Positions 11,751-24,862 are shown, counted from the stretch's first letter. The stretch: 64,000 nucleotides of DNA from Blastomussa wellsi (GCA_947652115.1 OX393564.1:6928893-6992892); one strand, 5' to 3'. Program-made: numbers and translations. Notes: generated by a model not told the origin, from the sequence alone.

Positions 11751-12658
11751 TTACCTTTGCCGTTCCAGAGAAAAGTGAAAAGCAAATCGTTAATCTCATT
11801 TAGGACAACGTAGTTGGACCGAATGGGTGAGAGAAAATAGACCAATTGAGAAACAGCCAAGGACTTGATTACAGTAATTTTTCCTAGTAAAGTGAGTCTG
11901 CGATATTTCCAACATCTCAGGACTTCCTTGACTTTTTCTGGTTTCTCATTGAAGTTCAAGCATGCAGATAATTCCGGGTCAGTTGAAATCCACGATCCTA
12001 GAGTTTTCACTTTATCTTTTGGCCATTTAAGGTCCTTTCCTGGTAGGAAATTTTTATCGTTGCCAATACTTGCACCAATCCATAAAGCTTCCGTTTTCTT
12101 GTCATTGAGTCTGAGGCCGGATACTCTGCTGAAATCGTCAAGCATTGTGAGGGATGAAAGGAGCGATTCACGCGACCCATCCAGAATAAGTGTTGTGTCA
12201 TCAGCATATTGGCTTATTTTGATTTCTTCATCATTAAAAGTAAAACCCTTTATGTTAGTATTGCTCCTGATTGCTGTTGCTAAAACTTCTGCGGCTAGGA
12301 TGAATAAGTAGGGTGAGAGGGGGCAGCCTTGTCTAACACCTCTTTGGATCTCAAAATTGTTACTCGCCCAACCATTGTTCAGAATACAGCTTTCGGTTTT
12401 GCTGTAAAACGTTTTTACCCAGTTAATAAGAGAAGCACCAAAACCAAAAGATTTCAGTGTTCCGAGCAAGAAGGACCAATCAAGAGAGTCAAATGCCTTT
12501 TCAAAGTCTATAAATAGCAGCAAGCCTGACATACTATTTTCGGTGGCATATTGTATAATACAATCAATAAGACGGATATTCTCACCTGTAAATCTGCCTT
12601 TTAGGAATCCTGTTTGATCGTGGTTAATAAGGCTTGGGAGTACTAGTTTTATTCGCAA
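11732..12658 (-). pseudogene. LINE reverse transcriptase, C-terminal open segment
   Basis: A 308-codon open stretch covering fingers-palm-thumb of the LINE reverse transcriptase. It contains FIDFEKAFDSLDW (palm A), RQGCPLSPYLF, the YADD catalytic box and the thumb. The normal N-terminal part lies in another frame (12624-13061), so the original protein is broken by a frameshift near 12640. Confidence 0.85.
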
Positions 12659-14040
12659 TGGCTTTTGCTGCTATTTTGTAATCAGTATTAAGAAGAGTGA
12701 TAGGTCGCCAATTTTTGATAAAGTATAACTCCGCGTCCTTTTTGGGAATAAGTTTAATGATCCCTCTTTTTTGTGTTACAGACAGGCAGCCAGAGTCAAA
12801 AGCATGGTTGAGGGCTGAGATTAAAAAAGGGTGAATGTCTTTCCAGAAAATTTTATAGAGTTCGGCAGGAAGTCCGTCCGTGCCGGGAGATTTGTCGGAA
12901 TCCATGCTCTTAAGAGCTTGTAAACATTCCTTTTCAGTTAAAACGCCTTCACAAGAAATTTGTTCTTCAATGGTTAAAGGAGTAAAGTTCAACTGGGAAA
13001 AGGAAGAGGATTGAAGGCATTCCGGGTTTTTAGACTTATATAGGTTTTTGTAGACAGTCATACATTCTGATAAAATATATTTGTCAGAGGTGAAAAAGTC
13101 TGTGTCATTTATTTTTACTTAACTTATTGTTCCTTGTTTGTAGTGCCTTTTTCGAGATTTAGGAAACATTTGGAGTTCTTTTCGCCCTCATTGCACCATT
13201 GTGATTTTGACCTGATGATGGCTCCTTTAGTGCGATATTCAATTATTTTTTTCAAGTTCTTTCTTTAGGGTATTAATTCGATCAACTTTGGTTTGGTACG
13301 CAGGGTTGTTGTAATTGTTTTCCGTATCTAATTCTCTTTGTAACAAGGAAATTTCGCGCTCCAGCTGTTCTTCTTGTATCTTTGTGGTCTTATTTTTGTG
13401 AGCAGCATAGGATATAGATTTCTCTCTTACCTTTAATTTTATCATCTCCCAAAGCAGGCCTAGATTAACTGAGGGGTCATCCTGGTATTCATTCACAGTG
13501 CTTTCTATTGTTTTTTTAATTGCATCAACGTAACATTTTTCGGACAGAAGCGAAGTGTTTAGCTTCAAGAGGCCGTTTCCTCTCGCATAGAGAAGATTCA
13601 CTCACAAAAAAAAATCAAGACGGCAATGTATGGTTGGTTTTGGCGCCAAGTGTATCTCTTGCTCTCAGGGTTGAAGACCCTCCAAATATCCGCCAAACCG
13701 AGATTTTCCGAGAAATCTCGAATCACTTGTAAGGAATGTTTGTGTGTTCAGGCAAGGCCGCCCCTCTTGTCTTTTTGAACATCAAGAACTAAATTAAAGT
13801 CCCCACCAACCACAATTTCCTCACATTTAAAACATGAAAGTTGTTCAAAAAACTTCTGCAAGATCTAGAAGTTTGGATCATCTTCATTAGGAGCATAGAT
13901 GTGAGCCACTGTTAGATGCTTGCTGTTAGCGACGATATCACAAATTATGAAACGGCCATTCGGATCTGAGAAGGTCTTGTGAATCTGAAGATTAAAATTG
14001 TTATTGAAAAGAATACCTGTACCCGCTTTATTGCTACTGC
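11752..14040 (-). mobile_element. Tx1/L1-like LINE, truncated at both ends
   Basis: Reading the minus strand from right to left shows the apurinic-endonuclease domain with GTGILFNNNF and, near 13795-13860, VVGGDFN. A linker coiled coil follows at 13239-13601, then RSKSQWC-x-x-GE-x-NSK (about 13150-13215). The reverse transcriptase has SDKSPGTDGLPAELYK, NWRPITLLNTDYKI, LLFIDFEKAFDSLDW, GVRQGCPLSPYLF and the catalytic QYADDTT. The frame breaks near 12650 and 13060-13240 and in the endonuclease. The element stops abruptly inside the post-RT segment at about 11752 and inside the endonuclease at about 14040, so it cannot move by itself. A LINE of the same general type left the fragment at 1246-1883. 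Confidence 0.88.
12624..13061 (-). pseudogene. LINE reverse transcriptase, N-terminal segment
   Basis: Contains the fingers motifs SDKSPGTDGLPAELYK and KNWRPITLLNTDYKIAAKA, which precede the YADD-containing segment at 11732-12658. The frame then runs into a stop, placing the breaking indel between the two segments. Confidence 0.8.
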
Positions 14041-14049
14041 AGCAGCTAA

Positions 14050-14290
14050 AGAATGCCTTATAGCTCGGCAAACCGCCGGGGGAACAACTAACTGGTCTAG
14101 GATCAGCGAGGATCGAAACACACCAATCACAGCTGTTGAAAACCAACCAATCACAGCGGAACACCATGCTTTATAAAGCTACACTTAGCCAATCGATCGA
14201 CCTTATCGCCTGATGAAGGCTAGCAGTATGCAGCCGAAACGTCGCGGTCCACATCACAAGTGACTACATCGTGAGACAAACGATAACTCC
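14050..14290 (+). other. Penelope-like 3' remnant with hammerhead-like motif
   Basis: A short segment beside the LINE fragment with CCAAT-box-like repeats (ccaatcacagc twice near 14124-14158), a TATA-like ttataaag at 14171 and then a well-formed hammerhead core. This arrangement of promoter-like sequence plus hammerhead is typical of the terminal repeats of Penelope-like elements. No coding remains. Confidence 0.45.
14198..14250 (+). ncRNA. Hammerhead ribozyme candidate (type I layout)
   Basis: CTGATGA at 14210-14216 is followed by stem II GGCT/AGCC (14218-14221 with 14232-14235) and GAAAC at 14236-14240, then GTC. Stem I can form between GACC...GC (14199-14209) and GCGGTC (14244-14249). All conserved core bases of the hammerhead are present. 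Stem III is minimal, as in Penelope-type hammerheads, which may act as dimers. Confidence 0.6.
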
Positions 14291-15700
14291 TTAATTACTA
14301 TGTTTTTTTCTTTTGCTAAAAAGTTGACCGAAAAAATCGGCTATTTGCCACAGTAGAAACAGAGATTGGCGGACGGACTCAACGGACGTCTTTACGCCAT
14401 CATTACTCAACCCAGGCCCCCTATCATGGCACAGTCTTTTATCCTTCACTTGCCCAACGGGCAAGTCATTTTTATGCAGACTCATTTTTATGCATACTTT
14501 GTCCTTTTGTATGAAAAGTTATTGGCAAAATTGATATCGAAAGATAATGTAATAAACAGCCATTGAGTTTGCATTATTTTCATGATATGACGATGTGTTG
14601 TTTTCTTTATGTTAATTTTAGTTACTCTTACCTGAAACATTACTAAAGTGAATTGACGAATTCCACCGTCCAAAGGAATGAAACCAAAAATGGTCTAAAT
14701 TGGATCCAATAGCTCAAAAAATTGGCATGGGCGAAGACAAAACTTTCGTAACAGCGACGTGTGAAGCCGAATGCAGTTCTTTTTGCGCATAAAGGGCAGT
14801 CCAGTTTGTCAATTTATTCTCCCTTTTGGGGAGGGTAGCTTTCAAATGGGCTCTCCAGTGGGGGATTCAATGGTTTTGCACTGCGCATAACAAAATGGTG
14901 GCCATAGAAAGGAGTTTCTGCAGTAAGATCATTAAATTGGGTCGTTCGAAGAGTAAAAGTTAATGAAATGTCGGTAGGCAACTCTTTTGGCCAAGATGAG
15001 TCTTGATGTTTCAAAATTTGTATAACGTATAAAGTGGTAGTGTTAGTTGTTGAGTTCGACTTACCGAGGATGGCTGTTAAACTTGTAATATAACGTCCTA
15101 ATTGCAGTATTTCTTCGATGCTGTCTTCCACCTTCCAAGGGCCTTGAAACCGTATGACAGTTTGAAAACTCGCCCCAGTCTTCGCTCAAAAATCGTAAAA
15201 ATGCAGGTCGTGCGCACATTCTGCAGCTTTATCGCGATAACGAGAACGGTGACCCCCATTTTTTATTCCGTGACTTTAATGATAGCGGTGTTTTCTTTCA
15301 ATAAGAAAAAAGTGCCAGAAATCTATGGCCAGTTTTCTGGAAATTGAAATAAATTTCCTGGATTCAGCTATTTTTTGGAGCGTAAAGTAAAAACAAAGGT
15401 GTTCAAGGACATTGTTTTGGTACATTGGTAAATAGACAATAGAGCCAGTTCAAACGTTTTGGGATGCTGTAAACGTGAAGGAAAATACGGAGCTTAGTCG
15501 TCTCGTCAGTTGGATTATGCGCAGCTGTTGCCAGAGAAGCGTAAATAGCCATATTCGTCAGCACTGTTACGTGGAAACGAGCACGGTGACCCCCATTTTC
15601 TTGACTTGTCGCAAACATGTGCAAGTTTCAACGGGAATCTATGACGGGTTCTTTATTTCTTTTACTAGGGACTCACCTTTATAGTGTAAAAACTCAAAAC
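14290..15700. other. Intergenic, no gene seen
   Basis: Short frames only. The longest minus-strand one (14814-15131) begins without an ATG and has no domain. Confidence 0.35.
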
Positions 15701-15707
15701 TAAGATG

Positions 15708-16317
15708 GAGACCCCTAACTACAAAACGGTTGCTATAGATAACTTCTAACATCATATCTTGGGTTCCCTTTCAATTCTGGGATTAGTTTTTTGCCATGCT
15801 TGTTCTATTGGAGGCTGCTTCATTTTTGGCAGCTTTGATCATATTTGGAAGATCACATGACAACAACACCTGAACGTTAAAAACTCTCACAGCCTACATC
15901 TTTCTCGAATGAACCAAAGCCAATGGATAGAGTGCATTCAGATGCAGAATCTGTCGTGTCGAATTTTTTGAAATTCACAATACTGTAAAAGTTGTCACGT
16001 CACAACAATTTTATTGCGTAATAGCTTTTTAACTAATCATTATGGGAATCTGCACAAATCCATACGACAGCTTTCGCATCTGAATGTATTTTATTCACTG
16101 GCTTTGATTTCATCCGAGAAAGATGTAAGCTGTGCGAGTTTTAAGTGTTTATGTGTTCTGGTCACGTGACTTTCAAAATATGTTCAAAACTGCCATAAGT
16201 GAAGTGAGCCTCCGATAGAAAAGTATGGCACAAAAAGTAATCCCAGGATTGTAAGGGAGCCCAAGATATAATGGTTAGAAGTCATCTATAGCAACCATTT
16301 TGTAGTTAGGGGTCTCT
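15708..16317. mobile_element. Foldback/MITE-like inverted-repeat element
   Basis: Ends are gagacccctaactacaaaa at 15708 and its reverse complement ending at 16317. The arms continue as imperfect inverted repeats for nearly 300 bases on each side: for example ctatcttgggttcccttt.. near 15755 matches the reverse of ..agggagcccaagatata near 16254-16270, and tctttctcgaatgaa near 15900 matches the reverse of ttcatccgagaaaga near 16110. There is no coding. This is a non-autonomous foldback DNA element. Confidence 0.75.
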
Positions 16318-16319
16318 CC

Positions 16320-17370
16320 ATTAATGTAGTAGTACGTAATTACATCAAAAGGATACTAAAACACTATGAATATGAGATAATAAAACTGAAGAATGCTGTT
16401 TCAAATAGAAGATTTTGGGCTAAAACTATACAGTTGGATTTCTTGTAACTCGAAAATCTAATTAAATTTTCACAATATGCGTGACACAGGAATCAAAAAC
16501 TGTGTTCAGCCACCTCAAGTGTTTGGGATGTGCTCCGGTATAAATTAAGTTCGACATCTTGCCACCATTGGTCAGTTGAAATTAAATATATATTGAGAGT
16601 GACTATTAGGTTCGAATTTAAGCAGCTGAAGCTACTAACATAAACGTGTTTACTCAAACATTCGACAGAATGTCATCGTGGCCTTTATTCCAATGTTCAC
16701 TGAAGATTCACCAAAGCAATAAACGTTTTCTTTCGTATTACAGAGCTAAGTTATACTCCCAGAGAAAATTTCCATAGACTGACCTTCTACTGATTGTACA
16801 CTAATTTCTACAAAGATGACAAGATCTAATGATAAAAGCAAGATGGAAGTAAGATTAACGATATATTTACATAAGAGCAGTCATGGCATTGTTAGTCTGT
16901 CTCAGTGTTGTTATCAAGAGTTTTACTTAATATTTGGTTTAACAGTTCTTTCTCAAAGCACAGCTTCGATGAAAAATTTAGCTAACTTACTCTCCGTTTA
17001 TTCGAAAATATCCGAATAAGGTATAGTTAAAAACCACTTCCATGAATTAAGATTGGACAAATTTGCGCCAACTGAAGTCAACAAAGATTTATGGGGCAAA
17101 TATTAGAAATTAAGTCGGTGGATAATGATTGGTGGCGAGTCTTACTTAGAGCTATTCACACTTTTCAAACACAGAAAGCTTACTTTACCAGCCTTCAGGA
17201 AAACGTATCATTTGTTTATGAAAAAAATATAATACCTTTGGTATACATTTTATTTATATATTACCTCTTTTGCCTATTTACAAGGCATTCGTTTGCAATT
17301 TTATTTTCTCTTAATGAGAATATGTAGCAAAAATTTTCACCATGTTATCTCGATATGCAGGATTTTGAGA
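16320..17370. other. Upstream region of the GPCR gene
   Basis: AT-rich, no recognised gene or repeat. It probably holds the 5' end and promoter of the downstream receptor, but no core motif is certain. Confidence 0.3.
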
Positions 17371-19079
17371 ATGGAAACCTTGGCTACGTCTTCACAAGTG
17401 CGAAATGTTTTAAGTGGAACACTATCCACGCCAGCCATAGAAGACCACAGCTTTCAGGGCAAGGCTAGGGACGCGACGTTTGGCATGATAGCAGCTATGT
17501 CGTTTTTGCTGAACTTTATGTTCTGTGTGATTCTGATGAGGAAACGGACTATGCTGAAAAGACCACACAACATTCTCTTGTTTTCTTTGGCCGTTACAGA
17601 CCTGCTAACTGGTTCGTAACTTGCTTTAAACGGCACGTTTAAAACTAACAAACTGAACAACCCTTACTGATCCTAATCTACATACATTAAAACACTAGTC
17701 TCGCTTATGCATCGGAAAAAAATGTATAAATTGTATAAAGCAAGATCCCGAAAGCATTTCGACGATTGTAAGTTATAATGGCAGATACCTCAAAATGATT
17801 TGTTACACTGATTTAGGGAAAGAGAAGTTCTGTACAAGAAATATAAATTTGTGAAGAGAACAAATGGTTATACTAAATTGTCAGTTAGTTAAAAAGGTAC
17901 AATTCCTTTTCTTTTTAGTTATGGGTGCACTATTTGCTTGTTTTATGCGATACTCTATTCTCACTCTTACAGCCACGTTAAAGACAACCACTTGAAGATC
18001 ATAGTAATTTCAAACATGGAAAAAAAATATTTTCATGTACAAAATTTCCAGATGATGCCTTATGTACACCGAATCAGTGTAAGTGATGCGGGTGTTTCAT
18101 GTACCAGATATAAATTTATGCTCGTTTTGCCTTTAAAAAGGTAGAATTTATTCAGTGATTAAATGATGTGAAAACAATATTATTATTTATTGTTTTCATG
18201 AGAACGTTACAGTTTTCAAAACGTAAATTTGCATAAAGATTTTATAAATTGTAAGAATAACCCGTGTTGTTTTGTTCAACAGGAATTTTCATCCCTCTTA
18301 CACCGGACTATGTTATCAGTGGCGCTTCATTTCCAGTTCCTCGTGGCTTACCTGGTGAAATGTTTTGTCGTATCCTCGCTAGTAGATACGCGCTCTTTAC
18401 GATGGGAAAAGTCTCCATTTTGCATGTCACATGCTTGGCAGTTGACAGGTGGTACTGCGTTTTTCGACCAATGGCACACAAGCGCTATTTCACTCGAAAG
18501 AGGCTCTTTATGCACATCTTGAGCATCTGGATTTGCACTTGTCTTTTTCAGATAAACAAGGTTTTCGAATGGAAATTGTTGGGGAGTAAATGTTCTAAAG
18601 TAATAGCGCCGTATGGAGAAAAAGGTACCCAAGCTATGATAATCATCTACAGTCTGGTCGGGTTCTATATTCCATGCCTCATTACTTGGGCCTCGTTTTG
18701 CCATATCGCAATGATGTTCAAAAGTTCACCAATGGCAAGGTGCCATGGTGAACGGCAAAGAGCACAACAGAGGGCCTTACTACGCATGTGTGCCGTGACG
18801 TCTATAACATTGACATTGTGCTGGCTTCCAGCTCAAACTATTTATATCCTCTCTCCATTTGGGATCACTAACATTGGTAGTACACTGCACAACATGGGTG
18901 GAATTCTCGCTATGTTTAATTCCTGTGTTAACCCCTTGATTTACTGGATAACTAACAAAAATTATAGGGACGGCCTATACAAACTCTTTACGTTCGCTAA
19001 TATACATAATCTCAGGAAAACACGTAAACTGGAGAATGAAATGCATTCGTTGGTGGTTCTTCCAGATCACGTCAACTAA
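17371..19079 (+). CDS. Class A (rhodopsin-like) GPCR, two exons
   Basis: Exon 1 (17371-17611) and exon 2 (18283-19079) join in phase 1 across a GT-AG intron (ctg/gttcg ... caacag/gaatt) to give 345 residues. The N-terminus is short. TM1 is around 36-56 (FGMIAAMSFLLNFMF) and TM2 around 67-82 with SLAVTDLLTG, the usual LAxxD motif. The disulfide Cys before TM3 lies in GEMFCR, TM3 ends in AVDRWYCV (DRW in place of DRY), TM6 contains CWLP, and TM7 has NSCVNPLIYW (NPxxY). A cytoplasmic tail follows. It is a plasma-membrane receptor. The overall pattern is like anthozoan neuropeptide/amine-type receptors, but the ligand cannot be told from sequence. The start ATG is the first that fits a receptor N-terminus, and an upstream in-frame open stretch back to 17293 exists. 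Confidence 0.85.
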
Positions 19080-19084
19080 GTTCC

Positions 19085-20530
19085 GTGGAAGCCTTTTAGG
19101 GAAGTGAGAGCCACCATCTTTAGTTTTGTGATATATCCGAACAAAGCAAACTACCAGAAACTTTAAACCTAAAATTGTGAAACACAACTTCAATAAAGCT
19201 ATTTTTAGAGAGACCATGAGAATTGTACAAGTACGAATTCAAGAATATTCCAACGCATCTAATGACTCTGGGCCTGCCCTTCACATCCGTCACATTCTTA
19301 TAATTTTAGCTAGCGTATACTCTGCACTGCGCAATCCTTTCACAAACGTAGGATTTGTGAAGACCTAATGATTCAACAATTCAAACCCAAATTAAAAAAA
19401 AAACAAGTCATTGCTATAGGGAAATCCCTTGTTTACAATATTTGCCTCATTAGAATAAGCGATTCAGTTTCTAATGAGGCTACAAAAACATCAGTTCTGA
19501 ATATTGAAAGTTCATAGCACGATTAACTCTGCCAATGAATTTCAGCTCGATGTAATGAATTCTTTTTGTCTGACGCGGGTTTAAAAACACAAAATTTTAC
19601 ACAGAATGTATGAGCTCATTAGCGCTTTTGCCACCCAGAAATTTTGGAGTTTTTGAAAGACAATTTCTCCTTGAATATTACACGCAAAGAGCTAAAAATT
19701 TCACCATTAATTTCACTAGCTCTTTAACTACCTGGAGTCGATTCATATCTAACATGTTGCCTTCTGTACGCCAAGCCGTATGCTAATGAGAAAAAGGTAA
19801 ACAATGACATCAGCATTTATCCCCCTATATAGCGACCCTTTTCCCATCGGGAATTACCTTAGGCATTAAAATTTACACAATCACGGGGGCGGCCAAATTA
19901 CCCTGAAGATGACTTAATGCCGAAAACGTTCGGTATTTTTAACTTTTTAAAAATGTTTATTCTTGTAAATATATTTCAAAAACATAAAAATTCCACAGTT
20001 GGCAAAACAAACTTGTCAGAGAACGGTTGCCATGTCAGGTTCCGGACACAATGATCTGTCGAACAAAATTGGTAGAGATTCAAAGCAGCTCGGGAACTTT
20101 CCACCCCTCCCCCCGCGGTCTGAATAGGGTTAGCATTTTTTTAATATACACGAGGTATGGTTAAGTCTTTTAGATTTCTCGAAATTATATGATATTGTTA
20201 AGTAAATTATTGTACAAAACATTGATTAAGATTTATACTAAACATGTGGAAGTTATGGGTTTGATATTTCGCATTACCAAATAAAAAGTTATTGTCACGT
20301 GAATATCACAACACTCGAATTCTATTTTTATAATTAACAACAGAATGCATCATAGCGGAGCTCCGGCAGCCTGGAGGGCCGCAGAGCGGAACACCATACC
20401 CATAAAGGTTGGAGAACCATGCATGCACAGAATAGGAGAGCCCATGCAGTTCCTTTTTTGGCCAAAATGGCTAGTGGCATGGCTCGCGGGCTCGTTCGCG
20501 TACGTACGTCAGTCCGTCGGTACCTACGTC
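19085..20530. other. Intergenic, no gene seen
   Basis: No coding recognised. A small inverted repeat gcctcattag / ctaatgaggc lies at about 19443-19481, and a ctgaagatgac...gccgaaaac segment at about 19904-19929 has a faint hammerhead-like layout. Confidence 0.35.
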
Positions 20531-20534
20531 GCTC

Positions 20535-21665
20535 AACACACAGGCAGCCCAAGCTCACGTTGTGATCAGGATCATATTGCATAATAGCTGTCATGGCAAA
20601 AATATGAGTTTGTATGGAAATATTTTACAACACCTTTTAGCAAACCGAAATACTGCAAATCTCAAATAAAATTGCCTTACCTTACTTTCACTGTGTTTTT
20701 ATACTTGTCTGAACGCTTATTTTGCCAATTCTTGGCCATTTAGGTGAGTTATCGCTTTCTGGGTTCCCCACTACAAAGAAAAGAACAAGGCTGCACACTG
20801 CAGGTCGGAACGCCCGACGAGCCAAGCGAAAAATCCCAGCTTAAAATGGTCAAACGGCCTTAAATCCATCGCGAATTCCAAGAAGAGATGTTCTAGTTTC
20901 ATTTTAACTCAAAAGCAACTCAGTCCAGGCTCTGTCATCGATGCCAAGCGGCCGTTTGCTTTCAAAAAAAGGTAAAAAGATCTCCATTGTGCCTGTACAC
21001 GCTCGTCACGCCACAGGACCGTTAAAAAAAACTCCTTGGTAACCCCGCCTCGAAAATCTTCCTGAGGGGACCAGGGCAGTAACACAAAACTTGTTGAGAG
21101 CAATTGACGGTGTGGTACTCCGGTGAGGTATAGTTTGTTAATGAGGCGGGGTTACCAAGGAGTTTTTTTAACGGTCGTGTGTCGTGACGAGCGTGTACAG
21201 GCACAATGGAGATCTTTTTACTTTGAATTTTTGAAAGCAAACGGCCGCTTGACATCGATGACAGAGCCTGGACTGAGTTGCTGTTGAGTTAAAATTAAAC
21301 TAGAACATCTCTTCTTGGAATTCGCGATGGATTTGAGGCCGTTTGACCATTTTAAGCTGGGCTTTTTCGCTTGACTCGTCGGGCGTTCCGAACTGGAGTG
21401 TGCAGCCTTGTTCTTTTCTTTGTAGTGGGGAACCCAGAAAGCGATAATTCGCCTAAATGGCCAAGAATCGGCAAAATAAGCGTTTAGACAACAATAAAAA
21501 CACAGTGAAAGTAAGGTAAGGCAATTTTATTTAAGATTTGGCAGTATTTCGGTTTGCTAAAAGGTGTTGTGAAATATTCACATACAAACTCTTATATTTT
21601 TGCCATGACAGCTATTATGCAATATGATCCTGATCACAACATGAGCTTGGGCTGCCTGTGCTCAA
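20535..21665. repeat. Large near-palindrome, arms about 0.5 kb, spacer about 90 bp
   Basis: Left arm about 20535-21052 and right arm about 21143-21665 are reverse complements with few mismatches and small indels. At the centre ggtaaccccgcctcg faces tgaggcggggttacc. Outward, gatctccattgtgcctgtac matches its reverse complement near 21200, and the outer ends share gcagcccaagctca with its reverse complement. The single-copy loop is 21053-21142. There are no coding features. It could be a foldback transposon or an inverted duplication. Confidence 0.85.
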
Positions 21666-22014
21666 CATGGCGGCCATGCCCGAGAAACAGGTCAACCTGG
21701 TCAGAGTTGACGTAAGCATACACCATCCACATTATGGTCAATTGGTCTATCGGCTCGTGTTTGTCCCTACACTTCTTTCGTGCTCTAGCCGCTTCCTAAG
21801 TGCTTACAACAGAACAGAGCACAGTGGAGGCTTTGTTTGTTAAATCAGCACTACAAACTGACATGAATGAACTACATCAACGAACTGAGATACACAAATA
21901 GCGTTTTTTTTTTATACACAGCGTGAAAATTATATTTTTCTGCCGAATATGTTTAATTATTTTTGTTAAGATAATATAAAATTTAATTTCAAATTTTCAG
22001 AATAGCTTTTTCGC

Positions 22015-22200
22015 AATGAAGCAATATGTAGTTAGACTGAATGCAAATACTTGTGCGCTCGCCTTTGTAATCAACGTTGTGGCACCTATATAAAGTTTCG
22101 AGTGCTTGCGTACTGTACGTTTTTAATTAGATGACACGGCTGGCACTCTGCAATCAGTGTGAATTATTAATATATAATATGTTAATTTGCGAAATTAAAA
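22015..22200 (+). promoter_or_regulatory. Conserved GRL upstream module, copy of gene 1
   Basis: Contains the ordered blocks tagttagactgaatgcaa, a CGCTCGCCTTTGTAA block and caatcagtgtgaattattaatatataatatg. The same blocks in the same order occur upstream of the other GRL genes (about 39103-39385 and 43798-44160). It lies about 0.6 kb before the ATG at 22799, in the direction of transcription. Confidence 0.5.
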
Positions 22201-24801
22201 GAGCTCTGCAAATATTTTGAAAATTTCTCAATATGTTGCCCATATCTATAATGGGAATTTAAATTAAATTTGTTCAAGAATCAACAGCAAAAATACATCT
22301 AAGGGACAAATTCATAAACAACCTGTACATGATTCTTCTTTGCATGCTGTGTAAAACAAGTAGTACACATTGTATGATTAAGCTTACTTTTGTTTGTATT
22401 GAAAATAAGATGTACGAGGTCCCTAATTAATTCTAGAAAAAGGGAATAATTCATTTGAATCAATTTATAAAGTTGAATTCAGCAATATTTGACAGAAAAA
22501 CAAAAGTCATCACTGAAAGCATGAAATTAACCTGTATTCTATAGTTCGATTATTTCAATACAATTCATTCGGAAATGAAACCTTTCTACTACAAATTTCA
22601 AGTTAAATCTAACACGGCCGTACTGTCATCTAGAAAATTATAGCTAACATCAAATCAGAAGAGCAAAAAAAAAGTCGACTACAGATCGAAAGAATGTAAA
22701 CGGCCTTAGAAATTTGAGCGACAACTTGAGATAAGAAAATAACATTTTTAGAAGTGTAGGCAGTGAAACATACAACGCTTCTCATGGAAGAATGTATAAT
22801 GGTGTCTTCTCGTGTAGCGTCTAACGAAACTCGAGTGCATGAAGATCAAGAAATGGCGACTACAGCACAGCCCACGGCAAAAGACATCTCTTTCGTTGTT
22901 AACATTCAAAAGCAAGATGATGTCAACGAACGTCTGCTTCGAACCCTCCATGAAATATACAGTCCGGTACTAAAACTGATGAAGTTGTTTGGAACGTATC
23001 TTGGGGATGGATCTTTAAAAGATTTACCTGATAACTCTGGTCGCTGCAGAAAACTAAGTGTTCTTTCTTACATTTATTGCGGCGTGATAGTTTCTGGTTT
23101 CTGGCTAAATGCTATTATGGCTTTTTCAGGGATTTTCTTTGAAAATAATACCTATGTATTTTTGATGTTCAGTTTCTGGAATTTGTTTATCGCACTTAAC
23201 AGTACGATGAATTTGATTTTCTTGCGGTCAAGTGGTGCAACAAAATCTCGATTCAAGAATTTCCTTGTTTGTCTACTCTCTGTTATTAAGGACGTTAATT
23301 TAGAGAAGATCAAAGCTAAGTCCAGAAAAGGTGTAGTCATGTTTTATTTCTTTGTTGTAATCTTCCTAGCACTCTTTCTAGTCTCGGACGTAGTGCTACA
23401 CATAAATCTTGGAAAGTTTAATCCCTGGGATCAGTGGTTTGTCTTTAGAGTGCTTTCCCCGATCTTCCTTAATGTTGGAGCTGGCGCGTGGGTACTTCCG
23501 ATTATCTTTATTGCTATTACATGCTTAATATTGGAAGAATGCTTCGGTGCTTTGTGCAAGAGATTGTCATCACTGCATCCAGTCCCAATGGACCTAGCGA
23601 AATCAGAGTACCACAAACTGTGTGGATTAGTAGAGTTTGCTGACAGGATGCTTTCCCCTATTCTTCTTGTGTTTGTCTCATTGTACATTCCACTTCTTTG
23701 CTTTAGTTTTTACAACGTCGTTAACTTACCCAAGGAAGATTCGGTTGTGTTCTTAGTGAGCAATCTAGTCTGTCTTCTGGCCGCAGCTAGCATCTTGGCA
23801 GTTGTTGTGTTGTTTGTATCGAAAGTCAGTGAAAAGGTATATATTTCAAAAGATTGTTGCCCCAAACTAAATAATTTTGCTTTATGCAAGTACCCCTTGC
23901 GTTGGATATTTTTAATGAATTGTTCTCATATTCGTTTTAATTATTTTGCTTAACAGCATTCTGTTTTACGTTGTTGCTTCTGATAGAAATATCAATGTTA
24001 TAATTAACTTTAAAATTTAACCGCAACATTTTGAGTGTTCAAGTATTCATAGTGGATTTTTAATTTGCATTTCAGGTTAACAGTTTTCAAAAGGTTTTGC
24101 AAACGTCTCCTGTTGCGACAGCAGATGAAGTGAAGGTAGCTATTATGCGTACATTAACATAACCACCGTGGTGAATACGTCTGTTTAGCATAATTTGACT
24201 TGAATTTCTTGCGGCACAAAATTGGTGGGTAACGGAAACGCATCACCAGAGTAATGGGACCAGAATACCAAGCTTAAATAGTTCATGTGGATATAAGCCA
24301 TGAAGCGTTTTTTTTTCTTGCCCACAACACAGAAGAAGCCGCTAAGGCTTATTTATGCTCTTCTTTTAGTTAGTGATGTTCCTGTTGGATCTTCAAGGCG
24401 ACCCAAAGGGTCTTTCCATCGGAGGGCTGGTTGTCATTACTAAATCCACGTCCCTAACGGTAAGGCCGTACCTTAGATGGATTTGTATTCGGGTTTCACT
24501 TCAATCTGCATACGGAAGAGTTTCCCGTCTTTGGTAACGTTAAGGAATATTAACTTTTAGTATAAAACTGTAAATGTTTGCCTGCAATTAAAATAACATC
24601 TCTATATTAGTTGCCAAGGAAATGCTGTCATATATTAGCCGCAACGAAGTAAATAACATAACAAGGAATTTCAGCATCGCGTTATAATTAAACGACAAAA
24701 CATCCACTCACGGTGTTGAAAACATTTACCTTACCTCGCATTGTTTTTAAAGTGAATGCACGGGATTGTCATTCTTTTTTGATGACGCAGAAAAACAACG
24801 C

Positions 24802-24854
<53 letters not shown>

Positions 24855-24862
24855 GTAATAAT
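24802..24862. repeat. (TAA)n microsatellite
   Basis: About 20 uninterrupted TAA units followed by an imperfect tail, inside the last intron of GRL gene 1. Confidence 0.97.

Noticed and set aside
14814..15131. 105-codon minus-strand open frame
   Set aside because: It starts at a non-ATG codon and has no recognisable domain.
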